A DNA stretch of 64,000 bases from Jacaranda mimosifolia (GCA_018894105.1 CM032131.1:21805578-21869577), one strand, 5' to 3'; shown: positions 36,523 through 49,780, counted from the stretch's first letter. Notes: generated by a model not told the origin, from the letters alone. Program-made: numbers and translations.

Positions 36523-36849
36523 TGTTAGGTTTCCAACCGTCTGTATTATTTTTTGTATATAGAATTTTTTTTATTTTATTTGTAGGTAAAAAATTTAATT
36601 AGAATTCGCACCTCTAAAGCATGCATTTATATGATTCCTTCCACCTTCCAAGTTCTAAAGGTAACAAAAGCGCGTCCACTGTTAATGTATAGGAAATATT
36701 GGAAAGTCAAATATGCATATGGAGGAGAGAAACTAATGCCACTATTAACGTATTAGCAAAGCTCCGAATGTCAAAAAATAACCTTGGTTATAATTTATTT
36801 TAATAGTTAATTTTTTTCCTTTTTTGAAATAAAATAACTTTATTACTAG

Positions 36850-37917
36850 AAACAATCACCACTCAAAGACATTGAACTAGGGAGGATTATTAATCCAAAT
36901 CCCCCTCTCAAACAAAGAATATGAAACACTTGCAATAAAATAAGCTATCATATTCGCAGATCATCTAACAAAATGAAATTGAAAATGGGTGATATCTTCT
37001 TTAAAACTCCTCTAGTCATTGAAAATAAGATCAGGAGTAGATGGGAATAATTCATTATTTTTGATTACTCTAATTACTTCTTATGGGTAAAATTCGATAA
37101 CAATGCTCCGGAAAGCCGACTAATTAATCCAACTCAAAGCTTCTCTTATCCCTAAGCCTTCCACCAAAGCTGCCTCCAAAACTCCTTGAAAATTCTGCAA
37201 CCCGCGGAAATGAACTTGCTCTCATGATCACGAGCCACCCAGCCCACACCAGCGATATTAGCATTCTTAAAAATCGTCGCATCACTGTTGATCTTGATCC
37301 ATCCTATATCTGGCTTTGTCCAAAATTCATTTTCCAAGTATCCGCTATTCTCCCGCATGATACTATCTGTCTTAAATTTCACCTTTTTCCAATGCTCTTG
37401 AAAAGATGCTGTAGAGGTAAGGATCCCCTCCCTCGATCGTCCATCACTTTTCTACATAATGTTATTTCGGATATTCCATAAATACCAACAAATAGTAACC
37501 ACCAACTCGCACAGCTCCTTCGAAACAGTAGTAAACACTAGGTGTAGCCATTCTTTAAAACCTTCAACTGTACCTCAAATGAAACTAATCTCAGATTTCT
37601 CCTAGGTTTCTCTAGCAAGAGGTCAATCTAAAAAAATGTGCAAGACAGATTCTGGAGCCAGGCCACACACTGAACACGATAAGAGTCGGTCATTCGTGGG
37701 TAGACAATCACGAGCAGCTTGCCAAGCCAAAATCCAAACCTTAGCTAGGACTGAGAGTAACCATAATTTCTTCCACGAGTCAATCATACTCGTAGTGTTG
37801 TCCAAACCTTTTGTTGACGTTAGAAGAGCATAAGCACTCTTAACTGAGTATTTACCAGATTTCTCCTTGTTCTAGAACCAGCAATCTTCATGATTTCTCA
37901 ATCTTAAAGGAATTCCA
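36850..37917 (-). pseudogene. LINE (non-LTR retrotransposon) 3' remnant: zf-RVT and RNase H-like domain
   Basis: Minus-strand reading in order: KSGKYSVKSAYALLTS and WKKLWLLSVLAKVWILAW with CSVCGLAPESVLHIF (37623-37900), the zinc-binding reverse-transcriptase domain at the end of plant LINE ORF2. Next comes WTKPDIGWIKINSDATIFKN followed by AGVGWVARDHESKF (37152-37330), a plant RNase H-like domain that keeps the D of KINSDA. Last is an HFVR.SANMIAYFIA block (about 36900-36980), its usual C-terminal end. Stops and frameshifts divide the reading. The upstream endonuclease and RT are absent, the standard 5' truncation from incomplete target-primed reverse transcription. Confidence 0.85.
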
Positions 37918-40900
37918 AAAATTGTTTAAAATTAACTTAAGAGGTGAGAATTGTTTAAAATTATATAAAAAAATCAATAGATCTATATTTAACCATTATA
38001 GGAGTCTAACACATTTTGCACACTCTCAAAAATGAATATTTGAAGCGTTGAATAATATGAAAATATGTGGCCCAACGGTATTGGATAGCCCAATACCAAA
38101 ACCATGTGACTTTAATATTATATCAAATGATAAGCGTTTAACTCACTCTAAAAGTTAACTCAAGAAATGAGGAATGTCCTATATCATATAAAGAAACTAT
38201 TAGACATATATTTAACTGATGTGGAAATCTAACAGTAAGGGGAGGATTTTGTTCAAATTGGAATTATTTTGTAATTGTGCATTCTATCAACTCTGCTTTG
38301 TCATACAATCAGCATTTATGAAGTCTACTTTGTAATTACTTTTTTTTTTATTTTAATAAATTATATTTTTTCATTAAAAAAATAAAATTCAAAAGCCTCA
38401 TATTTTTTTGTGGTCAATCAAAACATTATTTATATGCATATATAGATGTAGCTAATAATTTATGTGAAGTGATGAAATGTGAATGCAAAAATACCTAACA
38501 ATTTGAACAACTTGTTCTGCATAGGAGAAATTTACCTATTGTACGACTAAAATGTAAGGATTTTATGCTTCAAATTTTCAGGCTCTTCTTTTGTGGCCTT
38601 CATTAAATTATGTAACTATTCTATAAAATAAATTAAGAAAATAATTATTTGGGTTGTTCCTTGGAAAAATATTCTTATAATAATATGGCAAAAGTGGAAA
38701 ATAAAACACGGAGGACGTAATTATGAAAACGTTATTATGGTTATACCTTAAAAAGTCGTAAACAATAAACCTATTTTATTAACTTCAAAACTTCGAGTCG
38801 GTGAATACAACTATAACTATAAGCACAGTAAATGCGTAAATGCATTTAACTTTTAAAATAAAAAAATGAAGTGCATGTTCTTGGGCAATTTCGTGTGCTA
38901 TAAAAGTCTTGAAAACAGGACGCTATTACCAGAAATGCCCCCGCCTGTGTTAAACGATAAGGACAAGAAATGACGTGCAATGAGATGAAAATATGTCGGG
39001 TAGTGAGTGGCGTTTGCGTGATTCAGTGTGAAAAGAGTGTCGTGTTTTGGCAACGTTGGGAAACAGCTGTGTCAAATGGTCAAACCATAATAAATTTATT
39101 GGTGGCAGAAAAGGGATAAGCACAAATTTGGGAAATCCCTGACAGAATTGTGGGTACCAAACATGGCACAGTGTAGCCATTTTACCAACCCTGTTAAGTG
39201 TTAACACACCCCTTCACTATTTTGACTAATAAGATGCCACGCAAAAACACACAAGCGGTGCATGTTGCATGGCAACAAAATTCAATTCAAATTAAATTTA
39301 GAATATTAGTTTATTCAATGTTTAATCATGTATCACATAATAGTCTGTGATTTATATAACCAAAAATCTCTCTCTTACCAATCACTTTCTCTATGTAAAT
39401 TAATAATTCAAATGTGATTTAAAAGCTCCGTGTTTAATCATCTCACGATAATTTGTGATTCATATGATTCATCCGATGATAATTTGTGATTCATTTACTA
39501 GTTATTTTCTCCATTGCACATTGATTCAAACATGATTTGAAATTTAATCTTTAATCACCAGATATTATATTCACTTTATTTGATATAATAAAGTCTCAAA
39601 TATGATGCAAAAGAATAAATAATATTGTGTTCATTAATTAATCATTGTGTATTATGTTTCGAAGACGGTTTAAGATATGCAAATTTTACAATATATTCAA
39701 AATTAAAAATGCTCCTAGTAATTCAATTAAAATTTGAGGCTGTGATAAAGGGAGAGCTCGATGACTTGAAGGTAATAACTTGGTTTGATAGCTCAACCTA
39801 CAAAACATTCTCGAGAGACTTCGACATTGTATCGCCCAACACCGCTGGTCAACCGACATTTGAGAAGAATGGTCAAATGGCGACTTTGCATCGTCTAAAC
39901 CAGTCACTCGAATACTCTCGGCTCAATCTCTGAGGGATCTAATGTGCCACTTGCAATACACCATCATGGAGAGCATTAAGTAGAACCGGCCAATTGAATT
40001 AACCCCAAGATATTGAATGTACTAGGTATACAGGCTGTCTAATTTAATGCATTCTAGACTCTAATCAATCTGTGAACTCCGCATCAACATCGTCAATTGA
40101 CCATTTTATTTGTACCACTAACCTAAACGTATAAAAAAAAATATATACCATATGAGACCAAAAAGATATTTTTCTTTTCTTAAGACCTTAGCTTGGATAA
40201 ACCTAATTTTCCCAATCTCAATTTGGTGTCTATTTTATTACAACGGTAGAAACACATAATTATTAGCTTAATCCTATTCATGCACACATGCAAGACCCAA
40301 AAAGCAAATTATGAACCTCTCTACAAGAAAAGATGTCCAGTTGCAAAGCACACAGCTGTAAGGGCCAAAACCATTGAGCTAATATGTCAATAAAGAGATA
40401 ATAATTAGTGAAAGACTTGGGAGCAATCATCACCAGTTTGATTATCTTTCTCAGTTGCTTTTTTTCCTTTTTCTTTTTCTTTTTCTTTTTTGGCCTTTAA
40501 TTATATTTTTCGGATTCGAATTAGCATGCACCAAATGCGTGCCTTGAATCTTTGAGGCAATTTTTTCTCATCATCACCTTTCTAAAGCTTTTTATCATAA
40601 AGGCGCATTCGGTACATATGCACCCTACATTGAGTTGGATTGTGGTCATAATTAAGGTGTGTGACTAGATCGTGGCCCACATGTCAAATATATGGCTATT
40701 CTACTCTTATTAGTCTATGGCTCCAATCACTAAATAAAAAAATAAAAAAAAAGAAATAATTAGAGCATAATTACAATAATTCGTAGTTACTATTACAAAT
40801 TTATAATTTTAACTATAAATTTGATCTAATCAAATTCAAAATAAATATTATTATAATTAATTCTTATTACGATCAATTTATAATTGATAATTATTTATAT

Positions 40901-41107
40901 ATATATATATCATGGGCTACATGTCAAATATGTGGCCATTTTCTACTCTTATTATTCAATGGGTCCACTCCTTTAATTCTACTACTCAATTATACATGTG
41001 CTACTTGGGAAGAAATTTAACCTTAAATAATGACCCAAAATCCAAATTAACAAATGGGATTTTTTCGGAAGATAATTTATGTACGGTGAACCCCAATAAT
41101 GGATACG

Positions 41108-41143
<36 letters not shown>

Positions 41144-43859
41144 ATTATTTTGGAATATAGAGTTCAAAACCTTCCAAAATCAATCAAACAAGGGTGATTA
41201 TTTTTTGTCTTACTATAATTGGAGGACTTAATTTTCGGCCTAGACTCACACCAAGACTGAAACATCTTGTCAAACATTATTTAATTACTAGAAATATGTA
41301 GAAGGAAAAAAAAAAAATCATGTGAATTGAGAAGTCAATCACCACTAATTCTGATGAGCATTGTCAATTGGGGCATCTTCATCGGCCCAATGATGCTCAT
41401 TCTCGTGTATGTATATACGATGCTTTTGATCGTGACCCTATGTTAAGTAAGATTACTTGTTAGTTTAAGCACATCAACAAGCGAAGAAAGAAATTTATAA
41501 GGGTTTTTCTAGTTAGAAATAGTGAGCGAATTGAGAATACCTCAATTTAAAATTTGAGGGGCTCAGTCGTTCAAGTTGTAGTTTGGAGAAGTGTCTTCAA
41601 TGACGAACATTTATCTTATAAGTATAATAATATTTATTTTGTGATTGATCATTTTTCTTGAGTATATAAATTGATTGCATGATAGATATAAATTATTGTA
41701 TCATATAATGATTGGTTTTAGTTGTGGCTTATCTATCAAATTAATTAATTAGGCATACACTGCAAATTTCCTTTTCTTAATTCTCAAGTGAGCATATTTA
41801 ATCAATATGTAATATATATAGTGTGAGCTAGCATCTTAATCAATATATATAGCCACCATTCTACCTTTGCCTATCACGTCACGCATGAGCCCCAAAAGCT
41901 ACGGATTTTAATTAGGAGCAATTAATCTAAATTGCAGTCTCTCCATTTCCTCTTCTTTTTTTTTTTTTTTTTTTTAATTCATATCTATAATCTTATTTTT
42001 TTCTTAATAAATCTTTTATCTCTTCACCTCTTAAGTACTATTTCACTCAGAATTTTAACTTAAATTAGCTTTCTATATATTAGTAAGAGTTATTCAATTA
42101 AGATGTCATCATGTAGTGTGCATTAGTGGGAGTATTTACTGAGTAATCGCCTTATCAAGTTATTATCTTCAACGAGTGAAAATACTTTGAGAACATTGCT
42201 TTAATTTTGCAGGCTCCATTCAATAAAATAAGTTATTTCCAACTTTTTATTTTATTTGTTTTATTCATTCCTACTCTCCCTTAAATAATATTTGTCACTT
42301 CCTTTTCTAACAATCTAAAAGAATAGTTTTCATATAATACCATATGGAATTTCACTAAGCTTATTCCTTACATTTTGTAAACTTTTGTTTGAGAAATGCG
42401 CTTAAAGATGAGAAGTGAAATTATGAGAAAAATACTAATTTTGAATATTTATTAGTTTTCGTATTTCATTTTTTAAGTAATTAACTGTCATTGCACACGA
42501 TTACGCATGTATAGATAGTTTCTAAGTGTAAAGTATTTTCTATGCAAAATTTTCATTCGTTATAATAAAGGTTAATTGATATTTTATAGAATAATAATTT
42601 TCTACCATCACAATGTAATTTAAATGTTTCATAAAATTTTATAGTCAAAACATTATTAAATCAAAAAAATTAATATATCATGAAATTATGTGACAACACA
42701 TGTTATGGGCTTTCACCCAGTCAATTGACAGGCCATTTTTGGGCCTCATTTTTCTAGCCTTTGTGGAAAACCTACTCCTTCCTCAAGTGAAGACTGAGGA
42801 GGCTAGACCACAGTGAAAGTCTTGTCTCGACAACCCAATATAGTTTTATCCACTACCACCCGACGTAAGTGAGGCTTTCTACCATCAGGTGGCCTCATAC
42901 CTACATGACAGTAGTCAACTAATAAGAAAATGCCAACGTAAATTTGGTATTATTAATTATTTGAAATTGACAATACATGATATAGTTATTGACAATTTTT
43001 TCTCAACGTACCGAAATATAAAAGTCGCTACTCACAGTAGCAATTAAAGTGGACATTATTTTACGTGCAATATGTGAAAATATGTTAAATATTATATCGC
43101 TAGTTTGACTAGTGATTACTATTTACAAATCATTTTACTAATTACATTTAATTTTTATTTAATTATTAATTGTGTCTTGTTATATTTAAGTGAAGGACAA
43201 AGAAATAGCTAGTTTAACTAGCAATTATTTATTTAGCTTTCCACTTATATTTAATTTTTAATTGTGTCTCATAATATTAACAACTATGATATTTGAATGG
43301 AGGACAAAGAAATTGTTAATTTGACTAGCGATTGTTTATTTGCTCAAAAATGAAATAATAATAACTTTTTAGCCAATTACTTAGTTAATTATATTGAGAA
43401 TGATATTACAAAGATTTTAGATAATAATTCAATTATTAAAAAAAATTATGATATAAAAGATCGTTGTACTCAATTTCGATTTGGATCACATATTTCGAGT
43501 TTGTAAAATGTAAAATTTATATTTAAACTTTATATTTTTATAGCCTTGGGTATTTTCTTTTCTTAAATACTTAAATATATGTGTTTCTTACTAAAACTAG
43601 TCGCTATATTAGGCTGTCATTACTTGGTTTTGTTTCTTTTATTTAAATATTATTATATTCATTACATTTTATTTGTTTATGTGTTTCATAATAATAAAAA
43701 CTAATATTATTATATACTTTCCAACTACAAATAATTGCCAATTTATACTTTCGTTATTTAAGTATTATTATTATTATACTAGATACATTTAATTTTTACT
43801 TGTGTTACATAATATTAAAAAATATTATATTTAAACGAATGCATATTATCGAACCATAC
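37918..43859. other. Long AT-rich stretch without a supported gene
   Basis: No gene recognised. Two diverged direct copies of about 76 bp lie at about 37937-38012 and 38155-38231 (both around ATATTTAAC...CTAACA). Simple repeats: CTTTTT units at 40463-40492, AT then GT repeats at 41109-41142, T22 at about 41957-41978. The block 43100-43330 contains tandem-like units of about 120 bp sharing GGACAAAGAAAT and TTTGACTAGYGATT. The open stretch 39625-39933 has no known features. Confidence 0.5.
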
Positions 43860-46045
43860 AGCCTAGTCTTGAGGCGTGAAACTCAATCTCAAATAAAATA
43901 TATTACTTCTCTAAAATCATGATCTTAAATGAAAAAAAAAAAAAAAAACACTTCAACATTCATAATGATTCAAATAATTCTAGAAACATAGAAACTAAAG
44001 ATGCCCAATATTCTTCCCTCAATTGGAAAAAAAAAATCTTTAAAGGAGAAGAACTAATTTGCCAACATGGCAATAAAGCTAAACCTACTAAAAAGTCTTC
44101 ATTCCAAAAGAAAACCTTCAATTTCGATTCTCGTCAGAAGTAGGTTCAACATCCTCACTAGGGTTAGGATACAGGTCTGCCAGAAGGAAGTTAAAAAAGA
44201 AAACGAGTATGAGTAAACAACTCAGTGAGTGCTAAGTGTGTGTGCTATGTGAGTTCATAAATTTAACATGATTTGTTCAATGAAAATATTCGAGAGTTTG
44301 TATAGTGAAAATACTAGAGTAATTGTATAGTAAATATTCAAGAGTTTGTACAGTGAAAATATTCGAGGAAAACATAAGTGAAAATTATTTAAACAGACAG
44401 GCAGTAACAAATCAAGCATTTTATCAACAGTCGAGCAATAACGAATCAAGAATTTTATAAACAGTCAAGCAATGATAAGTCAAGAGTTTAATAAACAGTT
44501 TTCTAGACTATCAACTTAAATGCGATGATCAGACAGAGTTTGTTGTAGCCAGTCAACCTTATGGCTCCCACCGTAACAGTCCCTTATCGCTCCGGGCAAG
44601 GTGCGACCTCACAAAAACAGTGCCCGAGTGTCCTCGGGAATTCCTACGACCCACCTCAACCACAAACGGCTTCTGTTGTGCGCTGGGGGGATTAGGCCAT
44701 GGGGGCTTGGGGTTCAACCTGCTAGCCCGCTGCTACCCAGTGAAGTCCCTCGCACACCCAGATTAAGTTGGATCTAACTAACAATAACAGTAGCAGTAAC
44801 AGTAATCAGTTGATCATCGAATTTAATTGCTAGTCTAGAAGCATAAAAAGAAAGTCACAAAAGCATAGGTTTTCTTTTAACCAAAAATAAAACAAGAAAA
44901 ATATTTCTTTTTGTGCGTAGTGGAATATATATATATAAATAGATATAGTGCAGTGTATATTAAAAAAAAGTTTTACAGCATGCGTTACTATACATATATC
45001 CTTCTGATTTTGAAAAGTAATATCATATAATAGTTATAAGTTGAGGCACTCACCTTCAAGATCGATGCTGGAAGTCAATCCTATCTCAGTGTCAATCAAC
45101 TCAATCGTTGAGTTACCTAATTCATTTAATAAACAGATCAATTACCAATTTAACTGACTAACAAGATAAAATTTACTTGGAACTAGCATAGTACACACGT
45201 ACTCACAAAACTTATCAAAAATTTGTCCTTTTGTATGTACTTTGTTGATTCGCTCATAACACTCAATCTAGATATCCAATTGACTTGATTCTTATGGCAT
45301 TACAAAGCTAAGAAATAGTACTAAAACTATTATGTTGATGATGCTGTCTAAATTGGCTAATATGAGAGAGGAAAATCGAGTTCAAGAGGCAGCAGTGGTG
45401 CGAAAGCAGATTTCCAATTTTTAGGAAATTGTTCAATGTGACACTTGATTGTATCTAAGCTATAACTTTTACTACAAGTCTCGGATGAAGGTGATTCAAA
45501 ATCCTATAAAAACCTAGAATATAGATATACAATTCATATGTTGACCATATTGCCCAATTAAATCGGAATGAAGTAGTAAATGTTGCCACAATATTTTGTT
45601 CCAGGAAAATCAAAGTCCTATATTTTCTATATTGCCACACCGTAGTATTTTAGCCATAACTTTCTACCTATGCATCGGATTAAAGTCATTCCAAAGGCTG
45701 TAAAAACCTAAGAGATGGATATTCAGTTCTTATGTTGACCATGTTTTCAGATTAAATCTAAATCAAGTAGTAAAAGGTGTCAAAATATTCTATTCAAAGA
45801 AAATCAAAGTCCTGTATTTTTGGACTTGACACATCTTAGTATTTTGATCATAACGTTCTACATATAAATCTGATTGAGGTGATTTATGCATCAGTAGAAA
45901 CCTAAGAGATAGATATACAATTAATATGTTGACCATATTTCCCAATTAAATCGGAATGAAGTAGTACAAGTCATCACATTATTCTATTCTAGGAAAGTTG
46001 TGTGCGTTAAATTTAAGTTCTTGACTATATATTATCATACATTGG
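43860..46045. repeat. Degenerate LTR-like block
   Basis: It shows the same ordered landmarks as the two solo LTRs: a CTGCCAGAAGGAAG...CTCAGTGAG segment (44176-44230) comparable to 24250-24305 and 53500-53570, then a CCTCGGGAATT...GACCCACC segment (44630-44660) comparable to the conserved GC-rich parts at 24730 and 54120. Ends and target duplication could not be read. It is probably an old third member or a relative of the same LTR family. Confidence 0.4.
45461..46010. repeat. Tandem repeat, three units of about 195 bp
   Basis: The units start at about 45461, 45656 and 45850, each opening with a CATAACTTTCTAC-like sequence. Shared words are AAAAACCTA, CATATGTTGACCATATT, AAATCGGAATGAAGTAGTA and AAAATCAAAGTCCT. 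The third unit breaks down near 46010. The units are clearly diverged from each other. Confidence 0.85.
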
Positions 46046-46249
46046 CCCAAAAAGTAAATACACGGATGATAAGCTCATGTTTTATATTATATATGATTCG
46101 TAGATAAACTTGTTACCTTCGCATTTAATGTGCTGAACAAACATCTTGTCAGAGCTATCAGTCTATCTCCACCATATTTAATAAGAAAGATCCATTGTTG
46201 TACTTTCAACAAATCAAAAGCATGCAATTGACAATTACCAAAAAGACAT

Positions 46250-46560
46250 CTGCTGCCCCTAGAATCCAGTCAAATTGTACTATTCATAGGGAGTTGTTGG
46301 TCATTTCGACATCCAACCTTCAAGTTGAGTCTCACACTATAAATAACCTCATTTTGAAGGGATTTTAGGTACATTTTCACAGTTAATGTGGCCTTCACTC
46401 TACTCATTTACCGTCTCAAATACTCAACTTACTTGGACATTAGATGGACTTAGCCCAGGGACCACCTCGACAAACTTAACATGCTTCCTCATAATTGTAA
46501 GACAAGACCCGCATCATCTTCTGTGAGCTCAAACACAAGTATTCTATCAGTACTCATCAA
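46250..46560 (+). repeat. Fragment of a Ty3/gypsy-type LTR with TATA box
   Basis: CACTATAAATAACCTC at about 46338 is a promoter-like TATA region. It is followed by CTCACTCTACTCATTT-like sequence and GGACTTAGCCCAGGGACCACC, the arrangement seen in the R/U5 part of plant gypsy LTRs of the Tat group. No coding domain accompanies it, so the assignment is tentative. Confidence 0.4.
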
Positions 46561-48310
46561 AAATTTACATTATCAATATGGTACAAATTAATGTAGCTAA
46601 TGCGACAACATTTTAATTATGTTGTACTAATTAGTCACACAACTCATAGGACCTCATTCATTGATGTGATGTGTATTTGTTATATGTTGTTTATTACTTA
46701 TCATAATTTTTTTTTTAATTATGTTCTATCCATATTATATAAAAAAATTATTTTCTCCTCAGAAGTGATGAATTTTTATATTAAATACAACAAAATAATT
46801 GTTATATAAAATATTTTCAAAATAATAGACATATTATATCATTTCATACACAAAATTGGAATTATACGCATCTAAGTAACTACCAATCCATACTACTATA
46901 TTAACTACAATCTCCTATCATCACGATACCCATTAAAAATTCTTCTCAATTCATTGCATTGAACCCACAAACCTCCATGCTTCCCACGTTCTTTTTCTAT
47001 CTAGTGGTGCCAAAATCAGAATTTAATTCTTTTTAATTTTTAGTTTTACGTTCTTATCATTTGATTAAGAGTTTTTAGTTTATGCTATCAAATTAAGGTA
47101 TGTTTTATGATTTTCTTTTGTTAAATTATTTATATTTGAATAAATTTTTTCAATAGTAATGATAAATTTTGAAGGCATCCTATATTACATACTGTGATTA
47201 TGGTATCTAAAATTTGATACTTAATAATTAAAATTTGAGAAAATTATTTCTATTTTAGAAAATAATGATAAGATAATTATTTTTTATTTTATTTTCTTTC
47301 CTCTTGTTCTTTTTTATAATTTAATTTCATTTTAATTTTTTCTATTTATTTAGGTCCTATTTGTTTTTATTTTTAAATTTATTTTCATCCATTTTTACTA
47401 TTTAAAAATCAATTTCTCATTTTTTTTACCACAATCCCAACTTATTTTTAACTCAAAACACATTCTCCAATAACTTACACATCTTCTTCCAATAACTTAT
47501 ATATCCCCTCTCTATTTCATTATATTTTATCTCTTATTTCATTTCATAAATATATGTCAAGTGTATCAAATATTTCCATATAAAAATAATTGAATTGAAA
47601 CCAGATTCATATGGCATGTATTCAATAAATTGAAGTAGGATATAAAACACAAAATAAAATAAAAGATTTAAAGTGTTTTATCTCCACTTACAACTTATTA
47701 AATATAATACAATTATTACTTTTTAGATAATGGATCCAAATATAAATTCATTTTCAACTCATTTTTTCTATTTTTTTTAAAACTTAAAGATATTGAAAAT
47801 AGAAAATAAAAATATAACCAAACGGTAATTTAAAAAATCAAAGGCTTTGTTTGGTTGTGAATTGGGGCATTTTGTCAAAATGATTTTTGGGAAGTAGGGT
47901 TGGACAATGTGATAATTGTTTATTTGTATTTTGGGTGGTACGTAGAGAATAAATTGAGGAAAAAATGTAGAATTGTTTGTGTTTTGAGAGGGAACAATAT
48001 ATCATATCAATAATTTTTTTTTGGTTGGTAGGATAAAATGAGTATTTAAAATTATTTATATATGTGTATATATAGATTGTATGAGTGGTAATATGTATAT
48101 ATATTTATAATGATGAGACAATTTATTGAAATTTTGGGGAATGGGTTGGGAGTGTAAATAATAGAGATATTTTGAAAAATAAATTTTATATTTTGAGAAT
48201 AGGATTGAGGAATATATAATACTTATTTGTTTAAATTTTGAGAATTAGAAAATAAATTGGAAATTCATATCCAAAGGAAGCCAAAATAAATATTTTAACA
48301 ATATTACAAA
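46561..48310. other. AT-rich stretch downstream of the glycosyltransferase
   Basis: No gene. A MITE copy occupies about 47345-47826 (TCCTATTTGTTTTTATTT ... AATATAACCAAACGG), and a further GTTTGGTTGTGAATTGGGG block begins near 47847. Confidence 0.5.
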
Positions 48311-48316
48311 ATTATA

Positions 48317-48323
48317 TTTTATT
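48317..48323 (-). terminator. Candidate polyadenylation signal for the UGT gene
   Basis: Minus-strand AATAAAA lies about 40 bases past the stop codon, within the usual range for plant near-upstream elements. Confidence 0.5.
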
Positions 48324-48361
48324 ATTTAAAAAACTGACACATTGAGTCAAAATTACAACAC

Positions 48362-49780
48362 CTATAGTTCGTCTAATTTAGATTTCCATATATCCACAAA
48401 ACGACAAAGTGAACTGCACGACGACCCATCATTTTCCAACTCCGTAAGTGCACTTTTTTTCAGCTCTGTGGCTCTGTACCTCATGGCCTTCCCTTGCTCC
48501 CCCTCCATCACCGCCCTAACCACCCTCTCAATCTCCTCTCTTCCAATAACTTCTCCCGGCGCCGTCGCCGGCTTCACCGCCACCCCTAATTCCTCCACAA
48601 GCATGGTGGCGTTCATTCTTTGTTCTGCATAAAGCGGCCACGCAATAATCGGAACGCCTTGAGCTAAGCTCTCCAGCGACGAATTCCATCCACAGTGCGA
48701 CAAGAATGCCCCCGTCGACGGGTGCTGGAGTACCGCCAGCTGCGGCGCCCATGAGGGTACTACCAGCCCAACCCCTCGGGTCCTGTCGAGAAACCCGGCG
48801 GGCAAATATGTAGACGGCTCATTCTCATCGCTTCCAACTGTGAAAAACGCCGCAGAAGCACTCGCATCAGTCGGCGGGCGCGCCACCAGAATGAACCTCT
48901 GCCGGCTCATTTCCAGGCCCCAAGCCAGTTCAGTTAGTTGCTTACTTGACAGAGTTCCTCCACTGCCAAGGCAGACAAACAAAACTGATTCATATTGCTG
49001 AGTATCTAACCATGCAAGAATTTCAGCATCCTTCTCCGTTAAATTTTCATCCTCCTTTATCAGAGGGCCAACGGGATATATCACCGGAGTCGGTATATTT
49101 TTGAAGAAAGTGTTTTCCTCCAATGCTTTAAGCCGCTCAGGATCAAGATCATCCCAAGAATTCAGGAATATTCCGTCGGTGTATGGCAAACGGCTAACAT
49201 GGAGCAAATACCATTTGTATTCGTCATTCTGTCTGTCTTTAACCTGATCAAGGAGATCCCCCGTGCGGATTTCCCCGCAGCCCGGAACTTCCACTGGTGC
49301 CGGAAGGTCGACGAATTCGCCTTCTACTTCGCAGTCCAGCGTCGGGAGATATAGAGAAAAGGCAAGAAGAGCAGCTGAGGCGGTGAAAAATGAGTAGACG
49401 GGAATGGATAGATCTCTGCAAACATCAATGGCGTCAGTGGTGAAAATGTCGACGATCAAAGCCATGGGGTTTATCTCCATTAGAATGGGTTGCAAAGGTT
49501 TGAGGGATTCGCGGGTGAGTACTGATATTTGAGTGACGACCCTCATGTCGTCGGTGATAAGAGTAGAAACGTCGGCGGCTGGGAGGTTGATGATGTGGAT
49601 GTCAGGTGAAAAGGCGGCGGCGGAGTGGAAGAAGTGGTTCTGTACGGCGGAGGCCTTGGTGGTGATGACCAGGAAAGTCACGCGGAAGCCATGGTGGAGT
49701 ATCAGCTTCTTGGCGAGCTGGAAGAGGGGGCAGATGTTTCCCATGCCGGCGCTTGGAAGGAAGGCCACGTGGGGCTTCAT
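48362..49780 (-). CDS. UDP-glycosyltransferase, UGT72-like, with Asn in place of the catalytic His
   Basis: A family 1 cytosolic glycosyltransferase; UGT72 enzymes glucosylate monolignols, flavonoids and other phenolics. A single exon encodes 472 aa, the family norm. The ATG at 49778-49780 gives MKPHVAFLPSAGMG, where UGTs normally start; the frame continues upstream but without another ATG. The 44-residue PSPG donor-binding box spans W344 to Q387 (WAPQ...HCGWNSSLES...), ending in Gln, which usually goes with UDP-glucose. LFVCLGSGGTLS (268-278) is typical of UGT72. The acceptor-activating His of the usual GMGH motif is Asn15 here (codon AAC), while the partner Asp111 is kept. Activity may therefore be reduced or altered. 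No frame damage is seen. Confidence 0.95.
   Translation of the reverse strand: MKPHVAFLPSAGMGNICPLFQLAKKLILHHGFRVTFLVITTKASAVQNHFFHSAAAFSPDIHIINLPAADVSTLITDDMRVVTQISVLTRESLKPLQPILMEINPMALIVDIFTTDAIDVCRDLSIPVYSFFTASAALLAFSLYLPTLDCEVEGEFVDLPAPVEVPGCGEIRTGDLLDQVKDRQNDEYKWYLLHVSRLPYTDGIFLNSWDDLDPERLKALEENTFFKNIPTPVIYPVGPLIKEDENLTEKDAEILAWLDTQQYESVLFVCLGSGGTLSSKQLTELAWGLEMSRQRFILVARPPTDASASAAFFTVGSDENEPSTYLPAGFLDRTRGVGLVVPSWAPQLAVLQHPSTGAFLSHCGWNSSLESLAQGVPIIAWPLYAEQRMNATMLVEELGVAVKPATAPGEVIGREEIERVVRAVMEGEQGKAMRYRATELKKSALTELENDGSSCSSLCRFVDIWKSKLDEL

Noticed and set aside
39625..39933. 102-codon plus-strand frame with balanced composition
   Set aside because: No recognisable domain, no splice-linked partner exons and no promoter-like features.
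42690..42910. GC-richer block beginning TGTTATGGGCTTTCACCC as a possible LTR start
   Set aside because: No matching end, target duplication or coding partner could be found.
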